Shown here one piece after another: positions 17,711 through 27,013 of a stretch of 64,000 nucleotides of DNA. The stretch covers positions 52,879 to 116,878 of the forward strand of contig CAWCEP010000008.1 in assembly GCA_963794615.1 (NCBI GenBank), given 5' to 3'. Every line of letters begins with the position of its first letter. Positions within the stretch are counted from its first letter, which is position 1. The translations under genes were made by a program, and so were the position numbers. A model generated the notes under the pieces. It worked only from the letters and a program-made list of their open reading frames with translations, did no database searches and was not told the DNA's origin. The stretch comes from Chersky-840 sp963794615 (GTDB taxonomy: Bacteria > Actinomycetota > Acidimicrobiia > Acidimicrobiales > UBA8190).

Positions 17711-18181
17711 GCGTACCTCGCAGTGGCGTGGGTGGTCACGGGGAAGCTCCCGACGAAGGGCACGAAGCTGACCGACGAGTGGGAGATCGTGACGTGACGA
17801 TGCTGATCGTGACGTTGGCCGAGATCGTGTCGGTCTGCGTGGTGATGCTTACGTAGTTGTTGGCGCCGGAATTGCTGCTCTGGAACGTGCCCGTGGCGGA
17901 CCTTCTTCGGCGTTGATGGCGGTCGTGGCGTCGGCCAGGGCCTGGCTCTGGGTCATGGCGGGATGGCTCGAGGACGCAGTCAGGTCGTTGGCCGCGACGA
18001 TGGCGCCGGCGCGGGCCGCGCTCGTCAGGCGGATGGACTCCTGCATGCCGTTCCAGCCGTTGAAGGCGGCACCGAGCAGCAGCATGACGAGCGGGATTAC
18101 GAGGGCGAGCTCGACGAGAGCCGTTCCTGTTTCGTCATGACACCGGCTTCCACGACGGGCGCGGTCAAGGTGTGTTGACAT
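17707..18181 (-). CDS. TadE-like pseudopilin, frameshifted
   Basis: About 155 residues. HDETGTALVELALVIPLVMLLLGAAFNGW matches TadE: a Gly before the helix, a Glu at +5, then about 20 hydrophobic residues. The extracytoplasmic part includes QSQALADATTAINAEEG and, after a frame change near 17900, SSNSGANNYVSITTQTD; another break lies near 17790. The end HATARYA overlaps the TadG start (ATGA). The start at 18181 overlaps the end of cpaB by 17 bp. Second gene of the minus-strand Tad arm. Confidence 0.75.
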
Positions 18182-19034
18182 TCAGTCCTCCGGCCGTTGT
18201 GCCGGCGGTGGTGGACTTCGAGCGTTTCGCGGTCGTGGTCGTTGTCGTCGCCGGGACCGTCGTGGCCGGCGTCCCCGTCACCCCCGTCGTCGAGGCGGGG
18301 ATGAGGTTCGAGCTGTTGATGGTGGTGGGTGCCGTGGGCGGGTTGCCGGCCGCCTCGAGGGCGAGGTAGATGCCCCCCGTCACGCCACCACCGTCGCTGT
18401 CGGCCAGCGCGATGCGGGCCGCCGCGGCCGGGGTGACGGCGAAGGTGATCACGTTGCTCGTCGTCGAGGCGGTGGTCTGGGTCCCGCTCGGGGTGGTGCC
18501 CGGGGCCGGCACCAAGGTGGTGCCCACGGCGAGGACCGGCACCTGCTGGTACAGGGTGGTCTCCTGGTTGCCATTGATGTCGAGCAGGATGTCGACCTTG
18601 TCACCGGGCTGGATCAGGCCGGCCACGGCGTGGACCTGGTCGACCGACACCGAGATGGCGACGTCGCCCTGGGGCACGGTCTCCGCCGCCACGCTGGCGA
18701 TGGTGTCGGGGGCCACGAACATCCCGCTCACGACGATCTCGCCCACGGGCAGGTTGGTGTTGGCTGCCTCGGTACGGATCGAGGACAAGTTCGTGATCGC
18801 CGAGGCGGGCCGGAACTCGGCCGGGATCTTCTTCTGCTGGAGGTACCCGCCGTTGGCGGCGTCGACGCCGGACAGCGTCCGGGGAATCGGCTTGGCGATC
18901 ACGTACGCGTTCACCAGCTTGGCGTTGTGATAGGCGTTGTTCTGAGCGTTGTTCAGGAAGACGTAGCTCAGCACCGAGGCCACCACCCCGACCGCGACGG
19001 CGACGGCGACCACAACCGTCCGCTTGGAAGTCAT
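18165..19034 (-). CDS. cpaB: CpaB/RcpC Flp pilus assembly protein, full-length copy
   Basis: An intact 289-residue protein. One N-terminal membrane anchor (VVVAVAVAVGVVASVLSYVFL) is followed by an SAF-type region (KPIPRTLSG, KKIPAEFRPASAI, VPQGDVAISVSVDQVHAVAGLIQPGDKVDIL), the RcpC signature. RcpC/CpaB works in the cell envelope in Tad pilus assembly. The last 37 residues form a Thr/Ala-rich tail (ATTTTTTAKRSKSTTAG) that the second copy at 20240-20999 lacks. It heads the minus-strand arm cpaB-tadE-tadG-tadE. Most of the gene and its upstream DNA lie in the left arm of a large inverted repeat. Confidence 0.9.
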   Translation of the reverse strand: MTSKRTVVVAVAVAVGVVASVLSYVFLNNAQNNAYHNAKLVNAYVIAKPIPRTLSGVDAANGGYLQQKKIPAEFRPASAITNLSSIRTEAANTNLPVGEIVVSGMFVAPDTIASVAAETVPQGDVAISVSVDQVHAVAGLIQPGDKVDILLDINGNQETTLYQQVPVLAVGTTLVPAPGTTPSGTQTTASTTSNVITFAVTPAAAARIALADSDGGGVTGGIYLALEAAGNPPTAPTTINSSNLIPASTTGVTGTPATTVPATTTTTTAKRSKSTTAGTTAGGLNVNTP

Positions 19035-19214
19035 CCGTGTCCCCCTCTAGGCGAGCCAGTGCCGATCCGGCGCTCGAAGTTCGTGCTTCTGCGCTCTGTG
19101 TATCGGCGCCTCGCGACGTCAACCGAAGTGTCGATTGCAGCCCAGTGTGCGCGACGGCCCGGTCCTTGACAATGACCAGGGAGACAAATGAGTCGCAGGT
19201 CCTACCCCCCATTT
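18281..19214 (-). repeat. Left arm of ~934-bp inverted repeat (promoter + cpaB)
   Basis: The reverse complement of this segment reappears at 20060-20995 with only a few differences that I can see: an ACACGG/ACACAG change before the start codon and a one-base insertion plus one substitution near 20540. It covers about 180 bp upstream of cpaB and nearly all of the gene. The copies stop matching abruptly at both ends: inside, a run of five G at the ASTTG codon region; outside, after the CCCCCCATTT. Confidence 0.95.
19189..19205 (-). promoter_or_regulatory. Shared 17-bp upstream element, copy 1 (left cpaB)
   Basis: On the minus strand this reads GTAGGACCTGCGACTCA, about 155 bp upstream of the left cpaB start. 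The same element lies upstream of the right cpaB (20069-20085) and, with 15 of 17 bases matching, upstream of the first Flp pilin (31068-31084). Inference: a binding site or promoter element common to the pilus genes. Confidence 0.5.
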
Positions 19215-19361
19215 CGGGTTTGCGCCGACCACTCTCGAGCCGTGATCGAGCAGCCATTCCGTGGCGCCCGAAACCTGCTCGCGTGAGCCTCGGAACGAAT
19301 CGGAGTGGAATTGTGTCGCGAGTCCTATTGCCAGCCGTGGGCTCGATCTGCTTTGGAGGGC

Positions 19362-19740
19362 CTACCTGCTCGTCACGACCTCGGACCACGTCCCGGTGTT
19401 GAAGAGGTGCGGGGAGCCGCTCCCGTCGACAGACACGCTCCAGGTGTCGGTGACGAGCGGTGCCCCGTTGGCGATGCTGGGGGTGGCGGCACTGAGCGGG
19501 TTGAGCGACGCGATCGAACCGTCGGCGAGGACCCCGTAGATGATGGTGCTGTCGGTCAACCACTCGACACGATCCGGAGGGTGAGCGCGGCGACGACGCA
19601 CAGACCCACTGCCGCGCCCGAGGCGACCCACACCGCCCGCAGCTGGTCGCGACGGCCCTGGGTGTGCAGAGGGCGATTGCTCCGAGGAGCACGAAGGTCT
19701 CGAGGCCCTGGCGCAGGCCGATCACGAATGACGCGAACAC
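19362..19740 (-). pseudogene. FTR1-like iron permease N-terminus joined to a beta-propeller-like tail
   Basis: The start MFASFVIGLRQGLETFVLLG is the first helix of FTR1-type iron permeases (REGLE motif, here RQGLE). After frame changes it continues GRRDQLRAVWVASGAAVGL and ALTLRIV, the end of the first FTR1 helix pair. It then turns into WLTDSTIIYGVLADGSIASL ... WSVSVDGSGSPHLFNTGTW, which looks like the last blade of a secreted beta-propeller protein. Stop at 19362. Full FTR1 proteins are several times longer, so this is a remnant or rearrangement junction in the spacer of the inverted repeat. Confidence 0.55.
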
Positions 19741-20059
19741 GAGGGCTCCTAGGTTCCCGTCGTCGGCTCGCCGTGCCCACCGGAGGCGGGGACGGGACGG
19801 ACGTCACGGGCACCGGGGACGCCCCCGGGGCGGGCCCGGGGTGAGACGGGCGCGGGAAGGCTCCGTGGGTCTCCCCACCCCCGCCGACAGCTCGGGTTCC
19901 GTCCTCCTCCGCGCACCACAGACCACCTTGTCGGGACCTCCCGTTCCATCGGCGCGGCGGCGATGCCCCCTCGGGCCGGTGGGCGGGGCTCGCGCCGGGT
20001 CGGGATGACCCGGAACTTGATAGGACTTCCGACACATTTCGGCCCAGGTCAGAAACCCC
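19741..20059. other. Non-coding spacer between the inverted-repeat arms
   Basis: No open frame here has recognisable family features. The stretch runs from the start codon of the FTR1 fragment to the edge of the right arm. It is GC-rich with Pro/Gly-rich shadow frames, and I see no tRNA, hairpin or recombinase-site signature in it. Confidence 0.5.
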
Positions 20060-20995
20060 AAATGGGGGGTAGGACCTGCGACTCATTTGTCTCCCTGGTC
20101 ATTGTCAAGGACCGGGCCGTCGCGCACACTGGGCTGCAATCGACACTTCGGTTGACGTCGCGAGGCGCCGATACACAGAGCGCAGAAGCACGAACTTCGA
20201 GCGCCGGATCGGCACTGGCTCGCCTAGAGGGGGACACAGATGACTTCCAAGCGGACGGTTGTGGTCGCCGTCGCCGTCGCGGTCGGGGTGGTGGCCTCGG
20301 TGCTGAGCTACGTCTTCCTGAACAACGCTCAGAACAACGCCTATCACAACGCCAAGCTGGTGAACGCGTACGTGATCGCCAAGCCGATTCCCCGGACGCT
20401 GTCCGGCGTCGACGCCGCCAACGGCGGGTACCTCCAGCAGAAGAAGATCCCGGCCGAGTTCCGGCCCGCCTCGGCGATCACGAACTTGTCCTCGATCCGT
20501 ACCGAGGCAGCCAACACCAACCTGCCCGTGGGCGAGGTCGTCGTCGAGCGGGATGTTCGTGGCCCCCGACACCATCGCCAGCGTGGCGGCGGAGACCGTG
20601 CCCCAGGGCGACGTGGCCATCTCGGTGTCGGTCGACCAGGTCCACGCCGTGGCCGGCCTGATCCAGCCCGGTGACAAGGTCGACATCCTGCTCGACATCA
20701 ATGGCAACCAGGAGACCACCCTGTACCAGCAGGTGCCGGTCCTCGCCGTGGGCACCACCTTGGTGCCGGCCCCGGGCACCACCCCGAGCGGGACCCAGAC
20801 CACCGCCTCGACGACGAGCAACGTGATCACCTTCGCCGTCACCCCGGCCGCGGCGGCCCGCATCGCGCTGGCCGACAGCGACGGTGGTGGCGTGACGGGG
20901 GGCATCTACCTCGCCCTCGAGGCGGCCGGCAACCCGCCCACGGCACCCACCACCATCAACAGCTCGAACCTCATCCCCGCCTCGACGACGGGGGG
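20060..20995 (+). repeat. Right arm of ~934-bp inverted repeat (promoter + cpaB)
   Basis: Mirror copy of 18281-19214, separated from it by about 845 bp. It ends 4 bases before the cpaB stop codon; the left copy continues with a different 3' end. The arm therefore replaces the upstream region and all but the tail of cpaB in the plus-strand Tad operon. Confidence 0.95.
20069..20085 (+). promoter_or_regulatory. Shared 17-bp upstream element, copy 2 (right cpaB)
   Basis: GTAGGACCTGCGACTCA, about 155 bp upstream of the right cpaB start, identical to the left-arm copy because it lies inside the inverted repeat. Confidence 0.5.
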
Positions 20996-20999
20996 CTGA
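20240..20999 (+). CDS. cpaB: CpaB/RcpC, second copy, +1 frameshift and shorter C-terminus
   Basis: The same protein as at 18165-19034 until a one-base insertion near 20540 (GTCGTCGTCGAGCGG against GTCGTGAGCGG) breaks the frame after NTNLPVGEV; the second half resumes as MFVAPDTIASVAAETVPQG. If the insertion is a sequencing error the product would be about 253 residues, ending ASTTGG without the Thr-rich tail. The TGA at 20997-20999 is 2 bp before tadZ, so this copy heads the plus-strand operon cpaB-tadZ-tadA-tadB-tadC. If the insertion is real, the left copy must serve both arms. Confidence 0.8.
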
Positions 21000-21001
21000 C
21001 G

Positions 21002-22201
21002 ATGAGCGATTCGACCAGCAACGAAGACGTCGTCATCGGTGTGGTGGACCCCGACGGCGTCGTCCGGGGCGTCCTCGTCGACCACGTCCGCGAGCTCGAC
21101 AGCACCGTCGTCGGGTACGAGAACCTGGCCGCCTTCACCGAGACCGTCGATGCCATGCGTCCCGGGGTCGTCGTGTTCGGTCCCTCGGAGTCACCCGATG
21201 TGGTGATCACCCAGGTCGCCGGGCTCATGGCCTTCCGGCCCGGGTGCAGCGCCATCATGGTCGTCTACGAATTGACGGCCGGGGTCCTCCAGCAGGCGAT
21301 CCGGGCCGGGGTCGACGACGTGGTAGCGGTCTCGGCCGAGGACGCCGAGCTCCTCGACGCCATCGCCCGCGCCTCGTCGCGCGTGCTGGCCCGGGGGCCC
21401 GCACCGAGCTCACCCCAGTCCACGGCCTCCCCCCAGACACCGGGGCGGGTCGTGTCGGTGTTCTGCACCAAAGGCGGCACCGGCAAGTCGGTCGTGGCCA
21501 TCAACCTGGCCGTGGCCCTGGCCAAGCGGACCATCCAGCCCGTCGTGCTCGTCGACGCCGACCTGCAGTTCGGTGACGTGGCCCTCATGCTCCAGCTCCA
21601 GCCCACCCACACCATCGCCGAAGCTGTCCAGGCCGGCGACCGGCTGGACGGGAGCCTGCTCGAGAACCTCCTCCTGCGCCACCCGCCGAGCGGCCTACTC
21701 GTGCTGGCGGCCCCGACCGAGCCCAGCTCCGCCGATCAGATCGGGCGCGCCGATCTGGCCCGGATCCTCAACATCCTGCGGGAGCGGTGTGCTTATGTCG
21801 TGGTCGACACGTCGGCCAACTTCGCCGAGGTCACCCTGGCCGCCATCGAGTCGTCCGACGACATCCTGGTGATGGCGGGGCTCGACGTGATGAGCCTCAA
21901 GAGCGCCCGCATCGGGCTCCAGACCATGCGCGTGCTCGGCATCCCGTTCTCGCGGGTCAAGTTCGTGCTCAACCGGGCCAACACCCGGGTCGGGCTCACC
22001 GAGGCCGACGCCGAGCGGGCGTTGCAGCTCAAGGTGGACGCGGCCCTGCCGAGCGACATCCTGGTGGCGGAGTCGGTCAACCGCGGCGTCCCGGTGGTAA
22101 CGAGCGCGCCCCGATCGAAATTCGCCAAGAGCATCGACGGCTTGGCGGACATGCTCATGCAAGCTGCGTCGGATCCGGCGCAGACCCGACAAACCGTGTG
22201 A
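21002..22201 (+). CDS. tadZ: TadZ/CpaE-like pilus localisation ATPase
   Basis: A 399-residue protein. The first 130 residues form a receiver-like domain (VVIGVVDPDGVVRGVLVDHV ... VVVFGPSESPDVV) without a clear phosphorylation site, as in CpaE/TadZ. The second part is a ParA/MinD-type ATPase with the deviant Walker A FCTKGGTGKSVVAINLA at about residues 154-170 and VVLVDADLQFGD. TadZ proteins place the Tad machine at a cell site. Starts 2 bp after cpaB and is followed 10 bp later by tadA. Confidence 0.9.
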   Translation: MSDSTSNEDVVIGVVDPDGVVRGVLVDHVRELDSTVVGYENLAAFTETVDAMRPGVVVFGPSESPDVVITQVAGLMAFRPGCSAIMVVYELTAGVLQQAIRAGVDDVVAVSAEDAELLDAIARASSRVLARGPAPSSPQSTASPQTPGRVVSVFCTKGGTGKSVVAINLAVALAKRTIQPVVLVDADLQFGDVALMLQLQPTHTIAEAVQAGDRLDGSLLENLLLRHPPSGLLVLAAPTEPSSADQIGRADLARILNILRERCAYVVVDTSANFAEVTLAAIESSDDILVMAGLDVMSLKSARIGLQTMRVLGIPFSRVKFVLNRANTRVGLTEADAERALQLKVDAALPSDILVAESVNRGVPVVTSAPRSKFAKSIDGLADMLMQAASDPAQTRQTV

Positions 22202-22211
22202 GGGGAACGTC

Positions 22212-23570
22212 ATGACCCTTTCCGACCACCTGCGCAGCGCCGGCACCTTCCTGACCTCCGAGGAGGCGCGGTCCCGGCTGCTCGAGGAAGTCCACCTCCG
22301 CGTGCACCAACGCCTCATCGAGGAGCTCGGCCCCGAGCTGTCCCAGGGCCGGCTCACCGCCAAGGACCTGCGGCCGCGGGTCAATGCCCATCTGCAGGCC
22401 GCCCTGGCCGACGAGACCACGCCCCTTAGCCTGGCCGACAAGGCCCGTCTCGGCGAGGACATCGCCAACGACATCCTCGGCTACGGCCCCATCCAGGGCT
22501 ACCTCGAGGACCCCGAGGTGTCCGAGGTCATGGTCAACGGGCCCGACAAGGTCTACATCGAGCGCAAGGGCAAGATCGAGCGGACGCCCACGAGCTTCAT
22601 CGACGAGACTCACCTCCGGCGCGTCATCGACAAGATCGTGGGTGAGGTCAGCCGGCGAGTCGACGAGGCGTCACCGATGGTCGACGCCCGGCTACCCGAC
22701 GGCTCCCGGGTCAACGCCGTGATCCATCCCCTCGCCTACGGGGGGCCGTTCCTGACCGTCCGAAAGTTCTCCAAGGACCCGCTCCAGGTCGAGGACCTCG
22801 TCCAGAACCTGACCATCACCTCGGCCCTGGCCCGGTTCATCGAGGCGTGCGTGGTCGGCAAGATGAACATCATCGTGTCGGGAGGTACCGACACCGGTAA
22901 GACCACGCTGCTCAACGTCCTGTCGGGGTTCGTCCCCAACGACGAGCGCATCGTCACCATCGAGGACTCCAAGGAGCTCCAGCTCCGACAGGAGCACGTG
23001 GTGTCGCTCGAGTCGCGCCCACCCAACATCGAGGGACGGGGCGAGATCACGATCCGCGACCTCATGCGCAACTCCCTGCGTATGCGGCCGGACCGGATCA
23101 TCGTCGGTGAGTGTCGTGGCGGCGAGGCCCTCGACATGCTCCAGGCCATGAACACCGGTCACGACGGCTCGCTCACCACGATCCACTCCAACAGCCCGCG
23201 CGACACATTGTCCCGTGTCGAGACCATGACCCTGATGGCCGGCTTCGACCTGCCCATCCGGGTCATCCGCGAGCAGATGGCCTCGGCCATCGACCTCATC
23301 GTCCACCTGACGCGCATGCGGGACGGGACCCGTCGCGTCACCCACGTCGCCGAGGTCCAGCACATGGAGGGCGAGGTCGTGATCACCCAGGACCTGTTCA
23401 TGTTCGACTACTCCATGGGTGTCGACGAGGACGGCCGGTACCGCGGCACCCTCAAGTCGATGGGAATCCGCCCCCAGTTCACCGACAAGCTCGAGGACGC
23501 CGGTGTGAAGCTCGACGCCGATCTCTTCCAGGTCGAGGAGCTCTCCCGCATGCGAGTGGCCCGGCGATGA
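22212..23570 (+). CDS. tadA: TadA/CpaF secretion ATPase
   Basis: A 452-residue type II/IV secretion ATPase that powers Flp pilus assembly and retraction. Key parts: ILGYGPIQGYLEDPEVSEVMVNG (cut form LGYGPIQ), Walker A SGGTDTGKTTLL near residue 222, the Asp/Glu box TIEDSKELQL, the Walker B region RPDRIIVGECRGGEAL, and the His box GHDGSLTTIHSN. All are intact. Length matches the family. The stop codon overlaps the ATG of tadB (ATGA). Confidence 0.93.
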   Translation: MTLSDHLRSAGTFLTSEEARSRLLEEVHLRVHQRLIEELGPELSQGRLTAKDLRPRVNAHLQAALADETTPLSLADKARLGEDIANDILGYGPIQGYLEDPEVSEVMVNGPDKVYIERKGKIERTPTSFIDETHLRRVIDKIVGEVSRRVDEASPMVDARLPDGSRVNAVIHPLAYGGPFLTVRKFSKDPLQVEDLVQNLTITSALARFIEACVVGKMNIIVSGGTDTGKTTLLNVLSGFVPNDERIVTIEDSKELQLRQEHVVSLESRPPNIEGRGEITIRDLMRNSLRMRPDRIIVGECRGGEALDMLQAMNTGHDGSLTTIHSNSPRDTLSRVETMTLMAGFDLPIRVIREQMASAIDLIVHLTRMRDGTRRVTHVAEVQHMEGEVVITQDLFMFDYSMGVDEDGRYRGTLKSMGIRPQFTDKLEDAGVKLDADLFQVEELSRMRVARR

Positions 23571-24553
23571 AGTTCCTGATCGCCTTCCTGATGTTCCCCG
23601 CCGCCGGGCTGTTGACGTGGGGCGTGATCACCCTCGTCGGGCGCGAGCGGAACCGGCACCTGCACGAGGCGCTGGCCCCGTACTCGGTGGGGACGTTGCG
23701 CGACACGCGCGTCACCGCCACCGCGGCAGGGGCGGGCACGCCCGAGCTCGTGAAGTCCCCGTTCCTCCAGCGCGCCGTGGCGGCCGTCGCCGACGTGGCG
23801 ACACGTCGGGGCGTGCTGCAGTACCTGAAGCGCCTCCTCGACCAGGCCGACCTCCCCCTGCGTCCGGCCGAGGGGCTGTTCGTCTACCTCATTGGCATCG
23901 TGGTGGGCGGCGCCCTCGGACTGCTGCTCGGCAACGCCATCTGGGGCCTCGTCGCCCTCGTCGCCGTGGCCGTGGTCCCGTGGATGGTCCTCATGTCGGT
24001 GGCCAAGCGCCGCACCGCGACCTTCACGGCCCAGCTCCCCGACATGCTCCAGCTGCTCGGCACCACGCTGCGCTCGGGGTTCTCGATCCTCCAAGGCCTC
24101 ACCACCGTCTCCCAGCAGCTGTCGGACCCCATCGGCAAGGACATGCGCCACGTGGTGGCCGAGGCCCGGCTGGGGCGGTCCCTCGTCGACGCCCTGTCCG
24201 AGGTGGCCCAGCGGGTCCGCAGCGACGACTTCGAATGGGTGGTCACCGCCATTGGGATCCAGCGAGAGGTCGGCGGCAACCTCGCCGAGCTCCTCGACAT
24301 CGTGGCCGACACCATGATCGCCCGGGCCCGGATCCGCGGCGAGGCCCACACGCTCACGGCCGAGGGGCGCATCGGCGCCGCGGTGATCTCGATCCTTCCC
24401 ATCGCCATCGGCTTCTTCGTCTACGCCGTGAACCCGAGCTACATCAGCCCCCTCTTCCACCAGGCCTTCGGGGAGATCCTCTTCTACGGGTCCATCGCGC
24501 TCGGGGTGATCGGCATCTACTGGACCCGCAAGCTCGTCGACATCGAGGTCTGA
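23567..24553 (+). CDS. tadB: TadB inner-membrane platform protein
   Basis: A 328-residue membrane protein with the type II secretion F domain (QLPDMLQLLGTTLRSGFSILQGL ... EVGGNLAELLDIVADTMIARARI, in pieces under 20 residues: LPDMLQLLGTTLRSGFS and EVGGNLAELLD). An N-terminal helix, a pair of central helices (GIVVGGALGLLLGNAIWG and LVALVAVAVVPWMVLM) and a C-terminal pair give the TadB layout. It forms the platform on which TadA acts. Overlaps tadA by 4 bp and precedes tadC by 1 bp. Confidence 0.92.
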   Translation: MKFLIAFLMFPAAGLLTWGVITLVGRERNRHLHEALAPYSVGTLRDTRVTATAAGAGTPELVKSPFLQRAVAAVADVATRRGVLQYLKRLLDQADLPLRPAEGLFVYLIGIVVGGALGLLLGNAIWGLVALVAVAVVPWMVLMSVAKRRTATFTAQLPDMLQLLGTTLRSGFSILQGLTTVSQQLSDPIGKDMRHVVAEARLGRSLVDALSEVAQRVRSDDFEWVVTAIGIQREVGGNLAELLDIVADTMIARARIRGEAHTLTAEGRIGAAVISILPIAIGFFVYAVNPSYISPLFHQAFGEILFYGSIALGVIGIYWTRKLVDIEV

Positions 24554-24554
24554 C

Positions 24555-25475
24555 ATGTTGCCCTTGGCTGTCATCGCCATCTTCGTCGCTGCCACCGGGC
24601 TCGCCTACGCGGCGGCCCTCAAGGCCGAATCCCGCCTGAGCGTTCGGACGGCGCGGACACGGCTCGGTGACTACGACTCGGTCCTCAAGCGCGAGCAGGA
24701 CCTGAAGGACCCGTTCATCGAGCGCGTCTTGGCCCCCGCCGCCGCCTTCTTCGTCGCGCTCCTGAAGCGGTTCCTGCCTACCGAGTACCTCGACAAGCTG
24801 CGCCACAAGCTCGTCATCGCGGGGCGGGGGACGGCCGAGCAGATCGACCAGTTCCTCGTCATCCGCCTGCTGTCGGTCGTCGCCGTTCCCGTGCTGTGGC
24901 TGGTGGTGTGGACCATGACGAACCTGACGGGCAAGACGCTGCTGGCCGTCATCGTGTTCATCGGGATCGCCGGCGTCCTCGGTCCCGACGCCTGGCTCAA
25001 TCGCGTCGTGGCCGAGCGCCAGTTGACCATGCGCCGGAAGCTGCCCGATGTGCTCGACCTCCTCACCATCAGCGTCGAGGCCGGCCTGGGCTTCGAGCAG
25101 GCCCTGGCCCGCACCGTCACCATGGTCCCGGGGCCCCTGTCCGAGGAGTTCTCCCGCATGCTCGGTGAGATGCGGGCCGGATCGAGCCGGGCCGATGCCC
25201 TGTATGCGCTCGACGCCCGCGTCGAGCTCCCCGAGCTGCGGTCGTTCATCCTGGCCCTCATCCAGGCCGACACCTTCGGCGTCTCGATCGGTGCCATCCT
25301 GCGCAGCCAGGCCGCCGAGATGCGCGTGAAGCGTCACCAGCTGGCCCAGGAGCTGGCGCAGAAGGCGCCGGTGAAGATGCTCTTCCCGATGGTGTTCTGC
25401 ATCATGCCTGCCCTGTTCGTGATCATCGCCGGGCCCGCCGTCCTCGGGATCTTCCAAGCCTTCCGCGGTCACTGA
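24555..25475 (+). CDS. tadC: TadC inner-membrane platform protein
   Basis: A 306-residue partner of TadB. The T2SSF domain is recognised from LPDVLDLLTISVEAGLGFEQAL and ADTFGVSIGAILRSQAAEMR, followed by the characteristic KAPVKMLFPMVFCIMPALF and a C-terminal helix. Middle helices surround LLSVVAVPVLWLVVW. It directly follows tadB. The next gene begins 17 bp after its stop, so transcription probably continues. Confidence 0.92.
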   Translation: MLPLAVIAIFVAATGLAYAAALKAESRLSVRTARTRLGDYDSVLKREQDLKDPFIERVLAPAAAFFVALLKRFLPTEYLDKLRHKLVIAGRGTAEQIDQFLVIRLLSVVAVPVLWLVVWTMTNLTGKTLLAVIVFIGIAGVLGPDAWLNRVVAERQLTMRRKLPDVLDLLTISVEAGLGFEQALARTVTMVPGPLSEEFSRMLGEMRAGSSRADALYALDARVELPELRSFILALIQADTFGVSIGAILRSQAAEMRVKRHQLAQELAQKAPVKMLFPMVFCIMPALFVIIAGPAVLGIFQAFRGH

Positions 25476-25492
25476 CGGCTGCTCTGCGGGCC

Positions 25493-27013
25493 GTGCGCGC
25501 GCCACGGGTCTCGACCGTCGCCGGCGGGGCCTTCGTCATCTGGGGAACCGTCGTCGGGCTCGAGCGCCTCCACGACAACTCCTTCCTCACCCATGTCGCC
25601 ACGGGCCGGTTGATCCTGGCCCACGGTGTCCCCAGCCGCGACCCCTACACCTTCACCGCCCACGGCCGCGCCTGGGTGGTCGAGTCCTGGTTGGCCTCGG
25701 TGCTGTACCGAGGGCTCGAGAACCTGGCGGGCGACCACGGCCTCCAGGTGCTGCACGCCGTGTTGTGCGCGTTGCTGGGTGCGCTGGGATGGGTACTGAC
25801 CCGTCCCGCCCGGCAGCTCGGGGGCAGGATCCTCGCCGCCGGCGCCCTGCTGGCCGTGGGGACGGGGTACTGGTCGTCACGGCCCCTGCTCATCGCCCTG
25901 GTGCTGTTCGCCGTGCTCGTGGTCATGGTGGAGACGGACCACGGACCGCCGTGGGCCCTGGTCCCGCTCATGTGGGTGTGGCTCAACGTGCACGGCAGTT
26001 GGCCCCTCGGGCTCGCCTACCTGGTGCTGCGGATGATCGGACGCCGTGTCGACGGCACCGGCCAGGGCCGGCTGCCGCGTCTGCTCGGGTTCGCCGCCCT
26101 CGGTGCGGTGCTGGGCGTGTTCAACCCCATCGGGCCGCGGCTCGTCGCCTACCCCCTGAGCGTCATCACGCACCACGGCGCCTTCGCACACATCGTGGAG
26201 TGGCAGTCGCCGAGTTTCTCGGACCCGGTGAACCTCGCCTTCCTCGTGGGATTCCTCGTGGCCGTGGTCCTGCTCGTGGCCCGGCGCGGCACCATCGAGG
26301 ACGTCCTCGTCGTGGCGGTGTTCAGTGCCGCCGCGTTCGACGCGTCGCGCAACGTGCCGGTGGCCGCGCTCGTCATCACGCCCGTCTTGGCGCGGGGGTT
26401 GGCCGGCCTGGGCACCATCGAAGGCAAGGGCCGCGGCATCGTCCCCGCCGCCGGGCTGGCCGCCTTGGTGGCGCTCGGCGTGGCGCTCACGGCCGGGGCC
26501 CTCCAGCGTCCCGCCTACGACTTCTCGCTCTACCCCGTGCGCGAGGTGTCGTGGCTGGCCGCACACCGTCTCGTGCCGGGCCGGGTCGCCACCACCGACT
26601 TCGTGGGCAACTACCTCGAGTTCCGCTACGGCACCCACGCCGACGCCTTCATCGACGACCGGGCCGACATCTTCCCGGCTGCGGTCGAGAAGGACTACGG
26701 CGTCCTGCTCGGCGGGTCCGAGGATTGGAAGGCGGTCCTAGCCCGCTACCGCTTCGACGCCGTGCTGTGGCCCCGGTCCGACGCCCTGGCATCGCTCATC
26801 GCCGAGGACCCGGGCTGGACGGTGCGGATCCGCGACCGGCGTTGGATCGTGGCCGTCCGCACTCCCGTCCCGGAGCTGAAAGCCCAGGTCACCGGCCAAT
26901 TCTCGACCGAGACCGTCCGATCCCGTGCGAGTCGGGCGGGACCCTGGCGCGGCCATATTTGCCGAGAAATTGTGGCCGTGCCCTCAGGATCGGGCCCCGG
27001 AAATCACGATGAC
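25493..27013 (+). CDS. Polytopic membrane protein, GT-C-like, no stop before the kinase
   Basis: About 465 residues of coding character. It has roughly ten hydrophobic helices, an acidic first loop (ERLHDNSFLTHVATGRLI), SRDPYTFTAHGRAWVVES, NVHGSWPLGLAYL, EWQSPSFSDPVNLAFLVGF and a soluble tail with DFVGNYLEFRYG and DDRADIFP. The same blocks occur in the protein at 31696-33276 (NLHGSFPLGLA, EWQSPDFHDPATLAVLV, VDGRTELYTD), so the two are paralogues. This looks like a GT-C-type transferase, but no activity is proven. No stop codon separates it from the kinase: the frame is continuous to about 27830. The end given is the probable kinase start. Confidence 0.6.

Noticed and set aside
18171..18280. 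Thr/Ala-rich tail of the left cpaB as a separate low-complexity element
   Set aside because: It is in frame and continuous with CpaB; treated as part of the protein, not a repeat element.
22880..22910. Walker A of TadA looked altered (GGTDTGKTT rather than GGTGSGKTT)
   Set aside because: It still fits the general GxxxxGK(T/S) pattern, so activity is expected.
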